The position numbers and the translations under genes were made by a program. A DNA stretch of 64,000 nt from Ptiloglossa arizonensis (lineage: Eukaryota > Arthropoda > Insecta > Hymenoptera > Colletidae). The DNA is taken from contig NW_027478767.1 of NCBI RefSeq assembly GCF_051014685.1, positions 186,001-250,000 of the forward strand, given 5' to 3'. Every line of letters begins with the position of its first letter. Position 1 is the stretch's first letter. The notes beneath the pieces are model-generated. The model did no database searches. It saw only the letters and a list, made by a program, of their open reading frames with translations, and was not told the origin of the DNA. Shown piece by piece: positions 50,014 through 63,880 of the stretch.

Positions 50014-51333
50014 TCTTCGCACTTTTCCCCTAGGCCGTTCTAGTTATTCGTTTCGAGAATCAGAACTGCGAAAACTTTGAGTTTCTCAAGCGTTTCTTAC
50101 ATCCAAACTGCCATATTTTGCGAACGGATTCACCAATCCGCAAAATTTCTGTAGCATCTGAAAGTAGAAACTCGCCCGATTACAACGGTATTCGCACTTT
50201 TCCCCTGGGCCGTTCTAGTTATTCGTTTCGAGCTTCAGAACTGCGAAAATTTTGAGTTTCTAAAGCGTTTCTTACATCCAAACTGCCATATCTCGCGAAC
50301 GGATTGACCAATCCGCAAAATTTCTGTTGCATCTGAAAGTAGAAACTCGCCCGATTACAACGGTATGCGTTCTTCTCCCCTAGGCCGTTCTAGTCATTCG
50401 TTTCGAGCATCAGAACTGCGAAAATTTTGAGTTTCTCAAGCGTTTCTTACCTCCAAACTGCCATATCTCGCGAGCGGATTGACCAATCCGCAAAATTTCT
50501 GTTGCATCTGAAAGTAGAGACTCTCTTGATTACAGCGGTATGTGTAGTTTTCCACTTGGCCGTTCCAGTTATTCGTTTCGAGCATCAGAACTGCGAAAAT
50601 TTTGAGTTTCTCAAGAGTTTCTTACATCCAAACGGCCATATCTCGCGAACGGATTGACCAATCCGCAAAATTTCTGTTGCATCTGAAAATAGAAACTCGC
50701 CCGATTACAACGGTATGCGTACTTCTCCCCTAGGCCGTCCTAGTCATTCGTTTCGAGCATCAGAACTGCGAAAATTTTGAGTTTCTCAAGCGTTTCTTAT
50801 CTCCAAACTGCCATATCTCGCGAACGGATTGACCAATCCGCAAAATTTCTGTTGCATCTGAAGGTAGAAACTCGCCCGATTACAACGGTTTGCGTACTTT
50901 TCCCCTAGGCCGTTCTAGTTATTCGTTTCGAGCATCAGAACTGCGAAAATTTTGAGTTTCTCAAGCGTTTCTTACCTCCAAACTGCCATATCTCGCGAAC
51001 GCATTGACCAATCCGCAAAATTTCTGTTGCATTTGAAAGTAGAAACTCGCCCGATTACAACGGTATGCGCACTTTTCCCCTGGGCCGTTCTGGTTATTCG
51101 TTTCGAGCTTCAGAACTGCGAAAATGTTGAGTTTCTAAAGCGTTTCTTACATCCAAACTGCCATATCTCGCGAACGGATTGACCAATCCGCAAAATTTCT
51201 GTTGCATCTGAAAGTAGAAACTCGCCCGATTATAACGGTATGCGCACTTTTCCCCTGGGCCGTTCTGGTTATTCGTTTCGAGCTTCAGAACTGCGAAAAT
51301 GTTGAGTTTCTCAAGCGTTTCTTATCTCCAAAC

Positions 51334-52744
51334 TGCCATATCTCGCGAACGGGTTGATCAATCCGCAAAATGTCTGTTGCATCTGAAAGTAGAAACTCGC
51401 CCGATTACAACGGTGGGTGTAGTTTTCCCCTAGGCCGTTCTAGTTATTCGTTTCGAGAATCAGAACTGCGAAAACTTTGAGTTTCTCAAGCGTTTCTTAC
51501 ATCCAAACTGCCATATTTTGCGAACGGATTAGCCAATCCGCAAAATTTCTGTTGCATCTGAAAGTAGAAACTCGCCCGATTACAACGGTATGCGTACTTT
51601 TCCCCTAGGCCGTTCTAGTTATTCGTTTCGAGCATCAGAACTGCGAAAATTTTGAGTTTCTCAAGCGTTTCTTATCTCCAAACTGCCATATCTCGCGAAC
51701 GGATTGAGCAATCCGCAAAATTTCTGTTGCATCTGAAAGTAGAAACTCGCCCGATTACAACGGTATGCGTTCTTCTCCCCTAGGCCGTTCTAGTCATTCG
51801 TTTCGAGCATCAGAACTGCGAAAATTTTGAGTTTCTCAAGCGTTTCTTACCTCCAAACTGCCATATCTCGCGAGCGGATTGACCAATCCGCAAAATTTCT
51901 GTTGCATCTGAAAGTAGAGACTCTCTCGATTACAACGGTATGCGCACTTTTCCCCTGGGCCGTTCTAGTTATTCGTTTCGAGCATCAGAACTGCGAAAAT
52001 TTTGAGTTTCTAAAGCGTTTCTTATCTCCAAACTGCCATATCTCGCGAACGGGATGATCAATCCGCAAAATTTCTGTTGCATCTGAAAGTAGAAACTCGC
52101 CCGATTACAACGGTGGGTGTAGTTTTCCCCTAGGCCGTTCTAGTTATTCGTTTCGAGAATCAGAACTGCGAAAACTTTGAGTTTCTCAAGCGTTTCTTAC
52201 ATCCAAGCTGCCATATTTTGCGAACGGATTCACCAATCTGCAAAATTTCTGTTGCATCTGAAAGTAGAAACTCGCTCGATTACAACGGTATGCGTACTTT
52301 TCCCCTAGGCCGTTCTAGTTATTCGTTTCGAGCATCAGAACTGCGAAAATTTTGAGTTTCTCAAGCGTTTCTTACCTCCAAACTGCCATGTCTCGCGAAC
52401 GCATTGACCAATCCGCAAAATTTCTGTTGCATTTGAAAGTAGAAACTCGCCCGATTACAACGGTATGCGCACTTTTCCCCTGGGCCGTTCTGGTTATTCG
52501 TTTCGAGCTTCAGAACTGCGAAAATGTTGAGTTTCTAAAGCGTTTCTTACATCCAAACTGCCATATCTCGCGAACGGATTGACCAATCCGCAAAATTTCT
52601 GTTGCATCTGAAAGTAGAAACTCGCCGGATTACAACGGTATGCGTTCTTCTCCCCTAGGCCGTTCTAGTCATTCGTTTCGAGCATCAGAACTGCGAAAAT
52701 TTTGAGTTTCTCAAGCGTTTCTTACCTCCAAACTGCCATATCTC
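51334..52744 (+). repeat. Eight-monomer block, copy 2 (partner about 27180-28590)
   Basis: Repeats the allele order of 27,180-28,590 at 24,154 bp, the longest-range block match I traced. Differences include GGATTAGCC near 51,527, GATTGAGCAATCC near 51,703 and CCATGTCTC near 52,386. Just upstream, about 51,061-51,310, the ATGCGCAC/CTGGTT/AAAATGTTG monomer is itself doubled. Confidence 0.82.
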
Positions 52745-53730
52745 GCGAGCGGATTGACCAATCCGCAAAATTTCTGTTGCATCTGAAAGTAGAGACTCTC
52801 TCGATTACAGCGGTATGTGTAGTTTTCCACTAGGCCGTTCCAGTTATTCGTTTCGAGCATCAGAACTGCGAAAATTTTGAGTTTCTCAAGCGTTTCTTAC
52901 ATCCAAACTGCCATATCTCGCGAACGGATTGACCGATCCGCAAAATTTCTGTTGCATCTGAAAATGGAAACTCGCCCGATTACAACGGTAGTTGTAGTTT
53001 TCCCCTAGGCCGTTCTAGTTATTCGTTTCGAGCATCAGAACTGCGAAAATTTTGAGTTTCTCAAGCGCTTCTTACATCCAAACTGCCATATCTCGCGAAC
53101 GGATAGACCAATCCGCAAAATTTCTGTTGCATCTGAAAATAGAAACTCGCCCGATTACAACGGTATGCGTACTTTTCCCCTAGGCCGTTCTAGTTATTCG
53201 TGTCGAGCATCAGAACTGCGAAAATTTTGAGTTTCTCAAGCATTTCTTACCTCCAAACTGCCATATCTCGCGAACGGATTGACCAATCCGCAAAATTTCT
53301 GTTGCATCTGAAAGTAGAAACTCGCCCGATTACAACGGTATGCGTACTTTTCCCGAAGGCCGTTCTAGTTACTCGTTTCGAGCATCAGAACTGCGAAAAT
53401 TTTGAGTTTCTCAAGCGTTTCTTATCTCCAAACTGCCATATCTCGCGAACGGATTGATCAATCCGCAAAACTTCTGTTGCATCTGAAAGTGGAAACTCGC
53501 CCGATTACAACAGTAGTTGTAGTTTTCCCCTAGGCCCTTCTAGTTATTCGTTTCGAGCATCAGAACTCCGAAAATTTTGAGTTTCTCAAGCGTTTCTTAC
53601 CTCCAAACTGCCATATCTCGCGAACGGATTGACCAATCCGCAAAATTTCTGTTGCATCTGAAGGTAGAAACTCGCCCGATTACAACAGTGTGCGTACTTT
53701 TCCCCTAGGCCCTTCTAGTTACTCGTTTCG

Positions 53731-54080
53731 AGCATCAGAACTGCGCAAATTTTGAGTTTCTCAAGCGTTTCTTACCTCCAAACTGGCATATCTCGCGAAC
53801 GGATTGACCAATCCGCAAAATTTCTGTTGCATCTGAAAAGAGAAACTCGCCCGATTACAACGGTATGCGTACTTTTCCCCTAGGCCGTTCTTGTTATTCG
53901 TGTCGAGCATCAGAACTGCGAAAATTTTGAGTTTCTCAAGCGTTTCTTACCTCCAAACTGGCATATCTCGCGAACGGATTGACCAATCCGCAAAATTTCT
54001 GTTGCATCTGAAAAGAGAAACTCGCCCGATTACAACGGTATGCGTACTTTTCCCCTAGGCCGTTCTTGTTATTCGTGTCG
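53731..54080 (+). repeat. Adjacent duplicated monomer (CTGGCATATC / AAAAGAG)
   Basis: Two neighbouring monomers share the private CTGGCATATC (53,783 and 53,958), AAAAGAGAAAC and CTTGTTATTCGTGTCG alleles. The first has CTGCGCAAATT near its start and the second CTGCGAAAATT. Related monomers lie near 29,630 and 41,540. Confidence 0.88.
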
Positions 54081-54605
54081 AGCATCAGAACTGCGAAAAT
54101 TTTGAGTTTCTCAAGCGTTTCTTACCTCCAAACTGCCATATCTCGCGAACGGATTGACCAATCCGCAAAATTTCTGTTGCATCTGAGAGTAGAAACTCGC
54201 CCGATTACAACGCTATGCGTACTTTTCCCCTAGGCCGTTCTAGTTACTCGTTTCGAGCATCAGAACTGCGAAAATTTTGAGTTTCTAAAGCGTTTCTTAT
54301 CTCCAAACTGCCATATCTCGCGAACGGGTTGACCAATCCGCAAAATTTCTGTTGCATCTGAAAATAGAAACTCGCCCGATTACAACGGTATGCGTACTTT
54401 TCCCCTAGGCCGTTCTAGTTATTCGTTTCAAGCATCAGAACTGCGAAAATTTTGAGTTTCTCAAGCGTGTCTTACATCCAAACTGCCATATCTCGCGAAT
54501 GGATTGACCGATCCGCAAAATTTCTGTTGCATCTGAAAGTAGAAACTCGCCCGATTACAACGGTATGCGCACTTTTCCCCTAGGCCGTTCTAGTTATTCG
54601 TTTCG

Positions 54606-57600
54606 AGCATCAGAACTGCGAAAATTTTGAGTTTCTAAAGCGTTTCTTACATCCAAACGGCCATATCTCGCGAACGGATTGACCAATCCGCAAAATTTCT
54701 GTTGCGTCTGAAAGTAGAAACTCGCCCGATTACAACGGTATGCGTACTTCTCCCCTAGGCCGTCCTAGTCATTCGTTTCGAGCATCAGAACTGCGAAAAT
54801 TTTGAGTTTCTCAAGCGTTTCTTATCTCCAAATTGCCATATCTCGCGAACGGATTGATCAATCCGCAAAATTTCTGTTGCATCTGAAAGTGGAAACTCGC
54901 CCGATTACAACGGTAGTTGTAGTTTTCCCCTAGGCCGTTCTAGTTATTCGTTTCGAGCATCAGAACTGCGAAAATTTTGAGTTTCTCAAGCGTTTCTTAC
55001 ATCCAAACTGCCATATCTCGCGAACGGATTGACCAATCCGCAAAATTTCTGTTGCATCTGAAAATAGAAACTCGCCCGATTACAACGGTATGCGTACTTT
55101 TCCCCTAGGCCGTTCTAGTTATTCGTTTCGAGCATCAGAACTGCGAAAATTTTGAGTTTCTCAAGCGTGTCTTACATCCAAACGGCCATATCTCGCGAAC
55201 GGATTGACCAATCCGCAAAATTTCTGTTGCATCTGAAAATAGAAACTCGCCCGATTACAACGGTATGCGCAATTTTCCCCTGGGCCGTTCTAGTTATTCG
55301 TTTCGGGCATCAGAACTGCGAAAATTTTGAGTTTCTAAAGCGTTTCTTATCTCCAAACTGCCATATCTCGCGAACGGGTTGATCAATCCGCAAAATTTCT
55401 GTTGCATCTGAAAGTAGAAACTCGCCCGATTACAACGGTCTTCGCACTTTTACCCTAGGCCGTTCTAGTTATTCGTTTCGAGAATCAGAACTGCGAAAAC
55501 TTTGAGTTTCTCAAGCGTTTCTTACATCCAAACTGCCATATCTCGCGAACGGATTGATCAATCCGCAAAATTTCTGTTGCATCTGAAAGTGGAAACTCGC
55601 CCGATTACAACGGTAGTTGTAGTTTTCCCCTAGGCCGTTCTAGTTATTCGTTTCGAGCATCAGAACTGCGAAAATTTTGAGTTTCTCAAGCGTTTCTTAC
55701 CTCCAAACTGCCATGTCTCGCGAACGCATTGACCAATCCGCAAAATTTCTGTTGCATTTGAAAGTAGAAACTCGCCCGATTACAACGGTATGCGCACTTT
55801 TCCCCTGGGCCGTTCGGGTTATTCGTTTCGAGCTTCAGAACTGCGAAAATGTTGAGTTTCTAAAGCGTTTCTTACATCCAAACTGCCATATCTCGCGAAC
55901 GGATTGACCAATACGCAAAATTTCTGTTGCATCTGAAAGTAGAAACTCGCCGGATTGCAACGGTATGCGTTCTTCTCCCCTAGGCCGTTCTAGTCATTCG
56001 TTTCGAGCATCAGAACTGCGAAAATTTTGAGTTTCTCAAGCGTTTCTTACCTCCAAACTGCCATATCTCGCGAGCGGATTGACCAATCCGCAAAATTTCT
56101 GTTGCATCTGAAAGTAGAGACTCTCTCGATTACAGCGGTATGTGTAGTTTTCCACTAGGCCGTTCCAGTTATTCGTTTCGAGCATCAGAACTGCGAAAAT
56201 TTTGAGTTTCTCAAGCGTTTCTTACATCCAAACTGCCATATCTCGCGAACGGATTGACCGATCCGCAAAATTTCTGTTGCATCTGAAAATGGAAACTCGC
56301 CCGATTACAACGGTAGTTGTAGTTTTCCCCTAGGCCGTTCTAGTTATTCGTTTCGAGCATCAGAACTGCGAAAATTTTGAGTTTCTCAAGCGCTTCTTAC
56401 ATCCAAACTGCCATATCTCGCGAACGGATAGACCAATCCGCAAAATTTCTGTTGCATCTGAAAATAGAAACTCGCCCGATTACAACGGTATGCGTACTTT
56501 TCCCCTAGGCCGTTCTAGTTATTCGTTTCGAGCATCAGAACTGCGAAAATTTTGAGTTTCTAAAGCGTTTCTTACATCCAAACGGCCATATCTCGCGAAC
56601 GGATTGACCAATCCGCAAAATTTCTGTTGCGTCTGAAAGTAGAAACTCGCCCGATTACAACGGTATGCGTACTTCTCCCCTAGGCCGTCCTAGTCATTCG
56701 TTTCGAGCATCAGAACTGCGAAAATTTTGAGTTTCTCAAGCGTTTCTTATCTCCAAATTGCCATATCTCGCGAACGGATTGATCAATCCGCAAAATTTCT
56801 GTTGCATCTGAAAGTGGAAACTCGCCCGATTACAACGGTAGTTGTAGTTTTCCCCTAGGCCGTTCTAGTTATTCGTTTCGAGCATCAGAACTGCGAAAAT
56901 TTTGAGTTTCTCAAGCGTTTCTTACATCCAAACTGCCATATCTCGCGAACGGATTGACCAATCCGCAAAATTTCTGTTGCATCTGAAAATAGAAACTCGC
57001 CCGATTACAACGGTATGCGTACTTTTCCCCTAGGCCGTTCTAGTTATTCGTGTCGAGCATCAGAACTGCGAAAATTTTGAGTTTCTCAAGCATTTCTTAC
57101 CTCCAAACTGCCATATCTCGCGAACGGATTGACCAATCCGCAAAATTTCTGTTGCATCTGAAAGTAGAAACTCGCCCGATTACAACGGTATGCGTACTTT
57201 TCCCGTAGGCCGTTCTAGTTACTCGTTTCGAGCATCAGAACTGCGAAAATTTTGAGTTTCTCAAGCGTTTCTTACCTCCAAACTGCCATATCTCGCGAAC
57301 GGATTGACCAATCCGCAAAATTTCTGTTGCATCTGAAGGTAGAAACTCGCCCGATTACAACGGTATGCGTACTTTTCCCCTAGGCCGTTCTAGTTATTCG
57401 TTTCAAGCATCAGAACTGCGAAAATTTTGAGTTTCTCAAGCGTGTCTTACATCCAAACTGCCATATCTCGCGAATGGATTGACCGATCCGCAAAATTTCT
57501 GTTGCATCTGAAAGTAGAAACTCGCCCGATTACAACGGTATGCGCACTTTTCCCCTAGGCCGTTCTAGTTATTCGTTTCGAGCATCAGAACTGCGAAAAT

Positions 57601-58630
57601 TTTGAGTTTCTAAAGCGTTTCTTACATCCAAACGGCCATATCTCGCGAACGGATTGACCAATCCGCAAAATTTCTGTTGCGTCTGAAAGTAGAAACTCGC
57701 CCGATTACAACGGTATGCGTACTTCTCCCCTAGGCCGTCCTAGTCATTCGTTTCGAGCATCAGAACTGCGAAAATTTTGAGTTTCTCAAGCGTTTCTTAT
57801 CTCCAAATTGCCATATCTCGCGAACGGATTGATCAATCCGCAAAATTTCTGTTGCATCTGAAAGTGGAAACTCGCCCGATTACAACGGTAGTTGTAGTTT
57901 TCCCCTAGGCCGTTCTAGTTATTCGTTTCGAGCATCAGAACTGCGAAAATTTTGAGTTTCTCAAGCGTTTCTTACATCCAAACTGCCATATCTCGCGAAC
58001 GGATTGACCAATCCGCAAAATTTCTGTTGCATCTGAAAATAGAAACTCGCCCGATTACAACGGTATGCGTACTTTTCCCCTAGGCCGTTCTAGTTATTCG
58101 TTTCGAGCATCAGAACTGCGAAAATTTTGAGTTTCTCAAGCGTGTCTTACATCCAAACGGCCATATCTCGCGAACGGATTGACCAATCCGCAAAATTTCT
58201 GTTGCATCTGAAAATAGAAACTCTCCCGATTACAACGGTATGCGCAATTTTCCCCTGGGCCGTTCTAGTTATTCGTTTCGAGCATCAGAACTGCGAAAAT
58301 TTTGAGTTTCTAAAGCGTTTCTTATCTCCAAACTGCCATATCTCGCGAACGGGTTGATCAATCCGCAAAATTTCTGTTGCATCTGAAAGTAGAAACTCGC
58401 CCGATTACAACGGTCTTCGCACTTTTACCCTAGGCCGTTCTAGTTATTCGTTTCGAGAATCAGAACTGCGAAAACTTTGAGTTTCTCAAGCGTTTCTTAC
58501 ATCCAAACTGCCATATCTCGCGAACGGATTCATCAATCCGCAAAATTTCTGTTGCATCTGAAAGTGGAAACTCGCCCGATTACAACGGTAGTTGTAGTTT
58601 TCCCCTAGGCCGTTCTAGTTATTCGTTTCG
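54606..58630 (+). repeat. 11-mer / 6-mer / partial repeat series
   Basis: The module starting TCTAAAGCG...CAAACGG with TTGCGTCTG (54,705, 56,630 and 57,680) followed by CCAAATTGCC (about 54,829, 56,754 and 57,804) occurs three times, spaced 1,925 and 1,050 bp. Units starting at 54,606 and 57,581 match for about six monomers. The middle unit shares about three monomers and then switches to a GTGTCGAG/CCCGTAGG monomer, a mosaic junction. Confidence 0.85.
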
Positions 58631-61600
58631 AGCATCAGAACTGCGAAAATTTTGAGTTTCTCAAGCGTTTCTTACATCCAAACTGCCATATCTCGCGAAT
58701 GGATTGACCGATCCGCAAAATTTCTGTTGCATTTGAAAGTAGAAACTCGCCCGATTACAACGGTATGCGCACTTTTCCCCTGGGCCGTTCTAGTTATTCG
58801 TTTCGAGCATCAGAACTGCGAAAATTTTGAGTTTCTAAAACGTTTCTTATCTCCAAACTGCCATATCTCGCGAACGGGTTGATCAATCCACAAAATTTCT
58901 GTTGCATCTGAAAGTAGAAACTCGCCCGATTACAACGGTATGCGCACTTTTCCCCTAGGCCGTTCTAGTTATTCGTTTCGAGCATCAGAACAGCGAAAAT
59001 TTTGAGTTTCTCAAGCGTTTCTTACCTCCAAACTGCCATATTTGGCGAACGGATTGATCAATCCGCAAAATTTCTGTTGCATCTGAAAGTAGAAACTCGC
59101 CCGATTACAACGGTGGGTGTAGTTTTCCCCTGGGCCGTTCTAGTTATTCGTTTCGAGCATCAGAACTGCGAAAATTTTGAGTTTCTCAAGCGTTTCTTAC
59201 CTCCAAACTGCCATATCTCGCGAACGGATTGACCAATCCGCAAAATTTCTGTTGCATTTGAAAGTAGAAACTCGCCCGATTACAACGGTGGGTGTAGTTT
59301 TCCCCTGGGCCGTTCTAGTTATTCGTTTCGAGCATCAGAACTGCGAAAATTTTGAGTTTCTCAAGCGTTTCTTACCTCCAAACTGCCATATCTCGCGAAC
59401 GGATTGATCAATCCGCAAAATTTCTGTTGCATCTGAAAGTGGAAACTCGCCCGATTACAACGGTAGTTTTAGTTTTCCACTAGGCCGTTCTAGTTATTCG
59501 TTTCGAGCATCAGAACTGCGAAAATTTTGAGTTTCTCAAGCGTTTCTTACATCCAAACTGCCATATCTCGCGAACGGATTGACCAATCCGCAAAATTTCT
59601 GTTGCATCTGAAAATAGAAACTCGCCCGATTACAACGGTATGCGTACTTTTCCCCTAGGCCGTTCTAGTTATTCGTTTCGAGCATCAGAACTGCGAAAAT
59701 TTTGAGTTTCTCAAGCGTGTCTTACATCCAAACGGCCATATCTCGCTAACGGATTGACCAATCCGCAAAATTTCTGTTGCATCTGAAAATAGAAACTCGC
59801 CCGATTACAACGGTATGCGCAATTTTCCCCTGGGCCGTTCTAGTTATTCGTTTCGAGCATCTGAACTGCGAAAATTTTGAGTTTCTAAAGCGTTTCTTAT
59901 CTCCAAACTGCCATATCTCGCGAACGGGTTGATCAATCCGCAAAATTTCTGTTGCATCTGAAAGTAGAAACTCGCCCGATTACAACGGTCTTCGCACTTT
60001 TACCCTAGGCCGTTCTAGTTATTCGTTTCGAGAATCAGAACTGCGAAAACTTTGAGTTTCTCAAGCGTTTCTTACATCCAAACTGCCATATCTCGCGAAC
60101 GGATTCATCAATCCGCAAAATTTCTGTTGCATCTGAAAGTGGAAACTCGCCCGATTACAACGGTAGTTGTAGTTTTCCCCTAGGCCGTTCTAGTTATTCG
60201 TTTCGAGCATCAGAACTGCGAAAATTTTGAGTTTCTCAAGCGTTTCTTACATCCAAACTGCCATATCTCGCGAATGGATTGACCGATCCGCAAAATTTCT
60301 GTTGCATTTGAAAGTAGAAACTCGCCCGATTACAACGGTATGCGCACTTTTCCCCTGGGCCGTTCTAGTTATTCGTTTCGAGCATCAGAACTGCGAAAAT
60401 TTTGAGTTTCTAAAACGTTTCTTATCTCCAAACTGCCATATCTCGCGAACGGGTTGATCAATCCACAAAATTTCTGTTGCATCTGAAAGTAGAAACTCGC
60501 CCGATTACAACGGTATGCGCACTTTTCCCCTAGGCCGTTCTAGTTATTCGTTTCGAGCATCAGAACAGCGAAAATTTTGAGTTTCTCAAGCGTTTCTTAC
60601 CTCCAAACTGCCATATTTGGCGAACGGATTGATCAATCCGCAAAATTTCTGTTGCATCTGAAAGTAGAAACTCGCCCGATTACAACGGTGGGTGTAGTTT
60701 TCCCCTGGGCCGTTCTAGTTATTCGTTTCGAGCATCAGAACTGCGAAAATTTTGAGTTTCTCAAGCGTTTCTTACCTCCAAACTGCCATATCTCGCGAAC
60801 GGATTGACCAATCCGCAAAATTTCTGTTGCATTTGAAAGTAGAAACTCGCCCGATTACAACGGTGGGTGTAGTTTTCCCCTGGGCCGTTCTAGTTATTCG
60901 TTTCGAGCATCAGAACTGCGAAAATTTTGAGTTTCTCAAGCGTTTCTTACCTCCAAACTGCCATATCTCGCGAACGGATTGATCAATCCGCAAAATTTCT
61001 GTTGCATCTGAAAGTGGAAACTCGCCCGATTACAACGGTAGTTTTAGTTTTCCACTAGGCCGTTCTAGTTATTCGTTTCGAGCATCAGAACTGCGAAAAT
61101 TTTGAGTTTCTCAAGCGTTTCTTACATCCAAACTGCCATATCTCGCGAACGGATTGACCAATCCGCAAAATTTCTGTTGCATCTGAAAATAGAAACTCGC
61201 CCGATTACAACGGTATGCGTACTTTTCCCCTAGGCCGTTCTAGTTATTCGTTTCGAGCATCAGAACTGCGAAAATTTTGAGTTTCTCAAGCGTGTCTTAC
61301 ATCCAAACGGCCATATCTCGCGAACGGATTGACCAATCCGCAAAATTTCTGTTGCATCTGAAAATAGAAACTCGCCCGATTACAACGGTATGCGCAATTT
61401 TCCCCTGGGCCGTTCTAGTTATTCGTTTCGAGCATCAGAACTGCGAAAATTTTGAGTTTCTAAAGCGTTTCTTATCTCCAAACTGCCATATCTCGCGAAC
61501 GGGTTGATCAATCCGCAAAATTTCTGTTGCATCTGAAAGTGGAAACTCGCCCGATTACAACGGTAGTTGTAGTTTTCCCCTAGGCCGTTCCAGTTATTCG

Positions 61601-62655
61601 TTTCGAGCATCAGAACTGCGAAAATTTTGAGTTTCTCAAGCGTTTCTTACATCCAAACTGCCATATCTCGCGAATGGATTGACCGATCCGCAAAATTTCT
61701 GTTGCATTTGAAAGTAGAAACTCGCCCGATTACAACGGTATGCGCACTTTTCCCCTGGGCCGTTCTAGTTATTCGTTTCGAGCATCAGAACTGCGAAAAT
61801 TTTGAGTTTCTAAAACGTTTCTTATCTCCAAACTGCCATATCTCGCGAACGGGTTGATCAATCCACAAAATTTCTGTTGCATCTGAAAGTAGAAACTCGC
61901 CCGATTACAACGGTATGCGCACTTTTCCCCTAGGCCGTTCTAGTTATTCGTCTCGAGCATCAGAACAGCGAAAATTTTGAGTTTCTCAAGCGTTTCTTAC
62001 CTCCAAACTGCCATATTTGGCGAACGGATTGATCAATCCGCAAAATTTCTGTTGCATCTGAAAGTAGAAACTCGCCCGATTACAACGGTGGGTGTAGTTT
62101 TCCCCTGGGCCGTTCTAGTTATTCGTTTCGAGCATCAGAACTGCGAAAATTTTGAGTTTCTCAAGCGTTTCTTACCTCCAAACTGCCATATCTCGCGAAC
62201 GGATTGACCAATCCGCAAAATTTCTGTTGCATTTGAAAGTAGAAACTCGCCCGATTACAACGGTATGCGCACTTTTCCCCTGGGCCGTTCTAGTTATTCG
62301 TTTCGAGCATCAGAACTGCGAAAATTTTGAGTTTCTCAAGCGTGTCTTACATCCAAACTGCCATATCTCGCGAATGGATTGACCAATCCGCAAAATTTCT
62401 GTTGCATCTGAAGGTAGAAACTCGCCCGATTACAACGGTTTTGGTACTTTTCCCCTAGGCCGTTCTAGTTACTCGTTTCGAGCATCAGAACTGCGAAAAT
62501 TTTGAGTTTCTCAATCGTTTCTTACATCCAAACTGCCATATCTCGCGAACGGATTGACCAATCCGCAAAATTTCTGTTGCATCTGAAAATAGAAACTCGC
62601 CCGATTACAACGGTATGCGTACTTTTCCCCTAGGCCGTTCTAGTTATTCGTTTCG
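58106..62655 (+). repeat. 9-mer / 9-mer / 8-mer series
   Basis: Units begin with the GTGTCTTACATCCAAACGG monomer at 58,106, 59,681 and 61,256, with the next start at 62,656. The first two are 1,575 bp, the third 1,400 bp. Shared markers: TTCATCAATCC (58,529 and 60,104), TCTAAAACG, AATCCACAAAA, CATATTTGGCGAACGG and GTAGTTTTAG. The third lacks the CTTCGCACTTTTACCC/AGAATCAG monomer and diverges in its last two or three monomers. Confidence 0.92.
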
Positions 62656-63005
62656 AGCATCAGAACTACGAAAATTTTGAGTTTCTCAAGCGTGTCTTAC
62701 ATCCAAACGGCCATATCTCGCGAACGGATTGACCAATCCGCAAAATTTCTGTTGCATCTGAAAGTAGAAACTCGCCCGATTACAACGGTCTTCGCACTTT
62801 TCCCCTAGGCCGTTCTAGTTATTCGTTTCGAGAATCAGAACTGCGAAAACTTTGAGTTTCTCAAGCGTTTCTTACATCCAAACTGCCATATTTTGCGAAC
62901 GGATTCACCAATCCGCAAAATTTCTGTTGCATCTGAAAGTAGAAACTCGCCCGATTACAACGGTATTCGCACTTTTCCCCTGGGCCGTTCTAGTTATTCG
63001 TTTCG

Positions 63006-63705
63006 AGCTTCAGAACTGCGAAAATTTTGAGTTTCTAAAACGTTTCTTATCTCCAAACTGCCATATCTCGCGAACGGGTTGATCAATCCACAAAATTTCT
63101 GTTGCACCTGAAAGTAGAAACTCGCCCGATTACAACGGTATGCGCACTTTTCCCCTAGGCCGTTCTAGTTATTCGTTTCGAGCATCAGAACAGCGAAAAT
63201 TTTGAGTTTCTCAAGCGTTTCTTACCTCCAAACTGCCATATTTGGCGAACGGATTGATCAATCCGCAAAATTTCTGTTACATCTGAAAGTAGAAACTCGC
63301 CCGATTACAACGGTGGGTGTAGTTTTCCCCTGGGCCGTTCTAGTTATTCGTTTCGAGCATCAGAACTGCGAAAATTTTGAGTTTCTAAAACGTTTCTTAT
63401 CTCCAAACTGCCATATCTCGCGAACGGGTTGATCAATCCGCAAAATTTCTGTTGCATCTGAAAGTAGAAACTCGCCCGATTACAACGGTATGCGCACTTT
63501 TCCCCTAGGCCGTTCTAGTTATTCGTTTCGAGCATCAGAACAGCGAAAATTTTGAGTTTCTCAAGCGTTTCTTACCTCCAAACTGCCATATTTGGCGAAC
63601 GGATTGATCAATCCGCAAAATTTCTGTTGCATCTGAAAGTAGAAACTCGCCCGATTACAACGGTGGGTGTAGTTTTCCCCTGGGCCGTTCTAGTTATTCG
63701 TTTCG
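63006..63705 (+). repeat. Tandem dimer (2 x 350 bp)
   Basis: Monomer pair TCTAAAACG/GGGTTGATC then ACAGCG/TTTGGCGAACGG with GGGTGTAG occurs at 63,006-63,355 and again at 63,356-63,705. The same pair forms part of the preceding 9-mer, so it is a local expansion of that module. Confidence 0.88.
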
Positions 63706-63880
63706 AGCATCAGAACTGCGAAAATTTTGAGTTTCTCAAGCGTTTCTTACCTCCAAACTGCCATATCTCGCGAACGGATTGACCAATCCGCAAAATTTCT
63801 GTTGCATTTGAAAGTAGAAACTCGCCCGATTACAACGGTATGCGCACTTTTCCCCTGGGCCGTTCTAGTTATTCGTTTCG

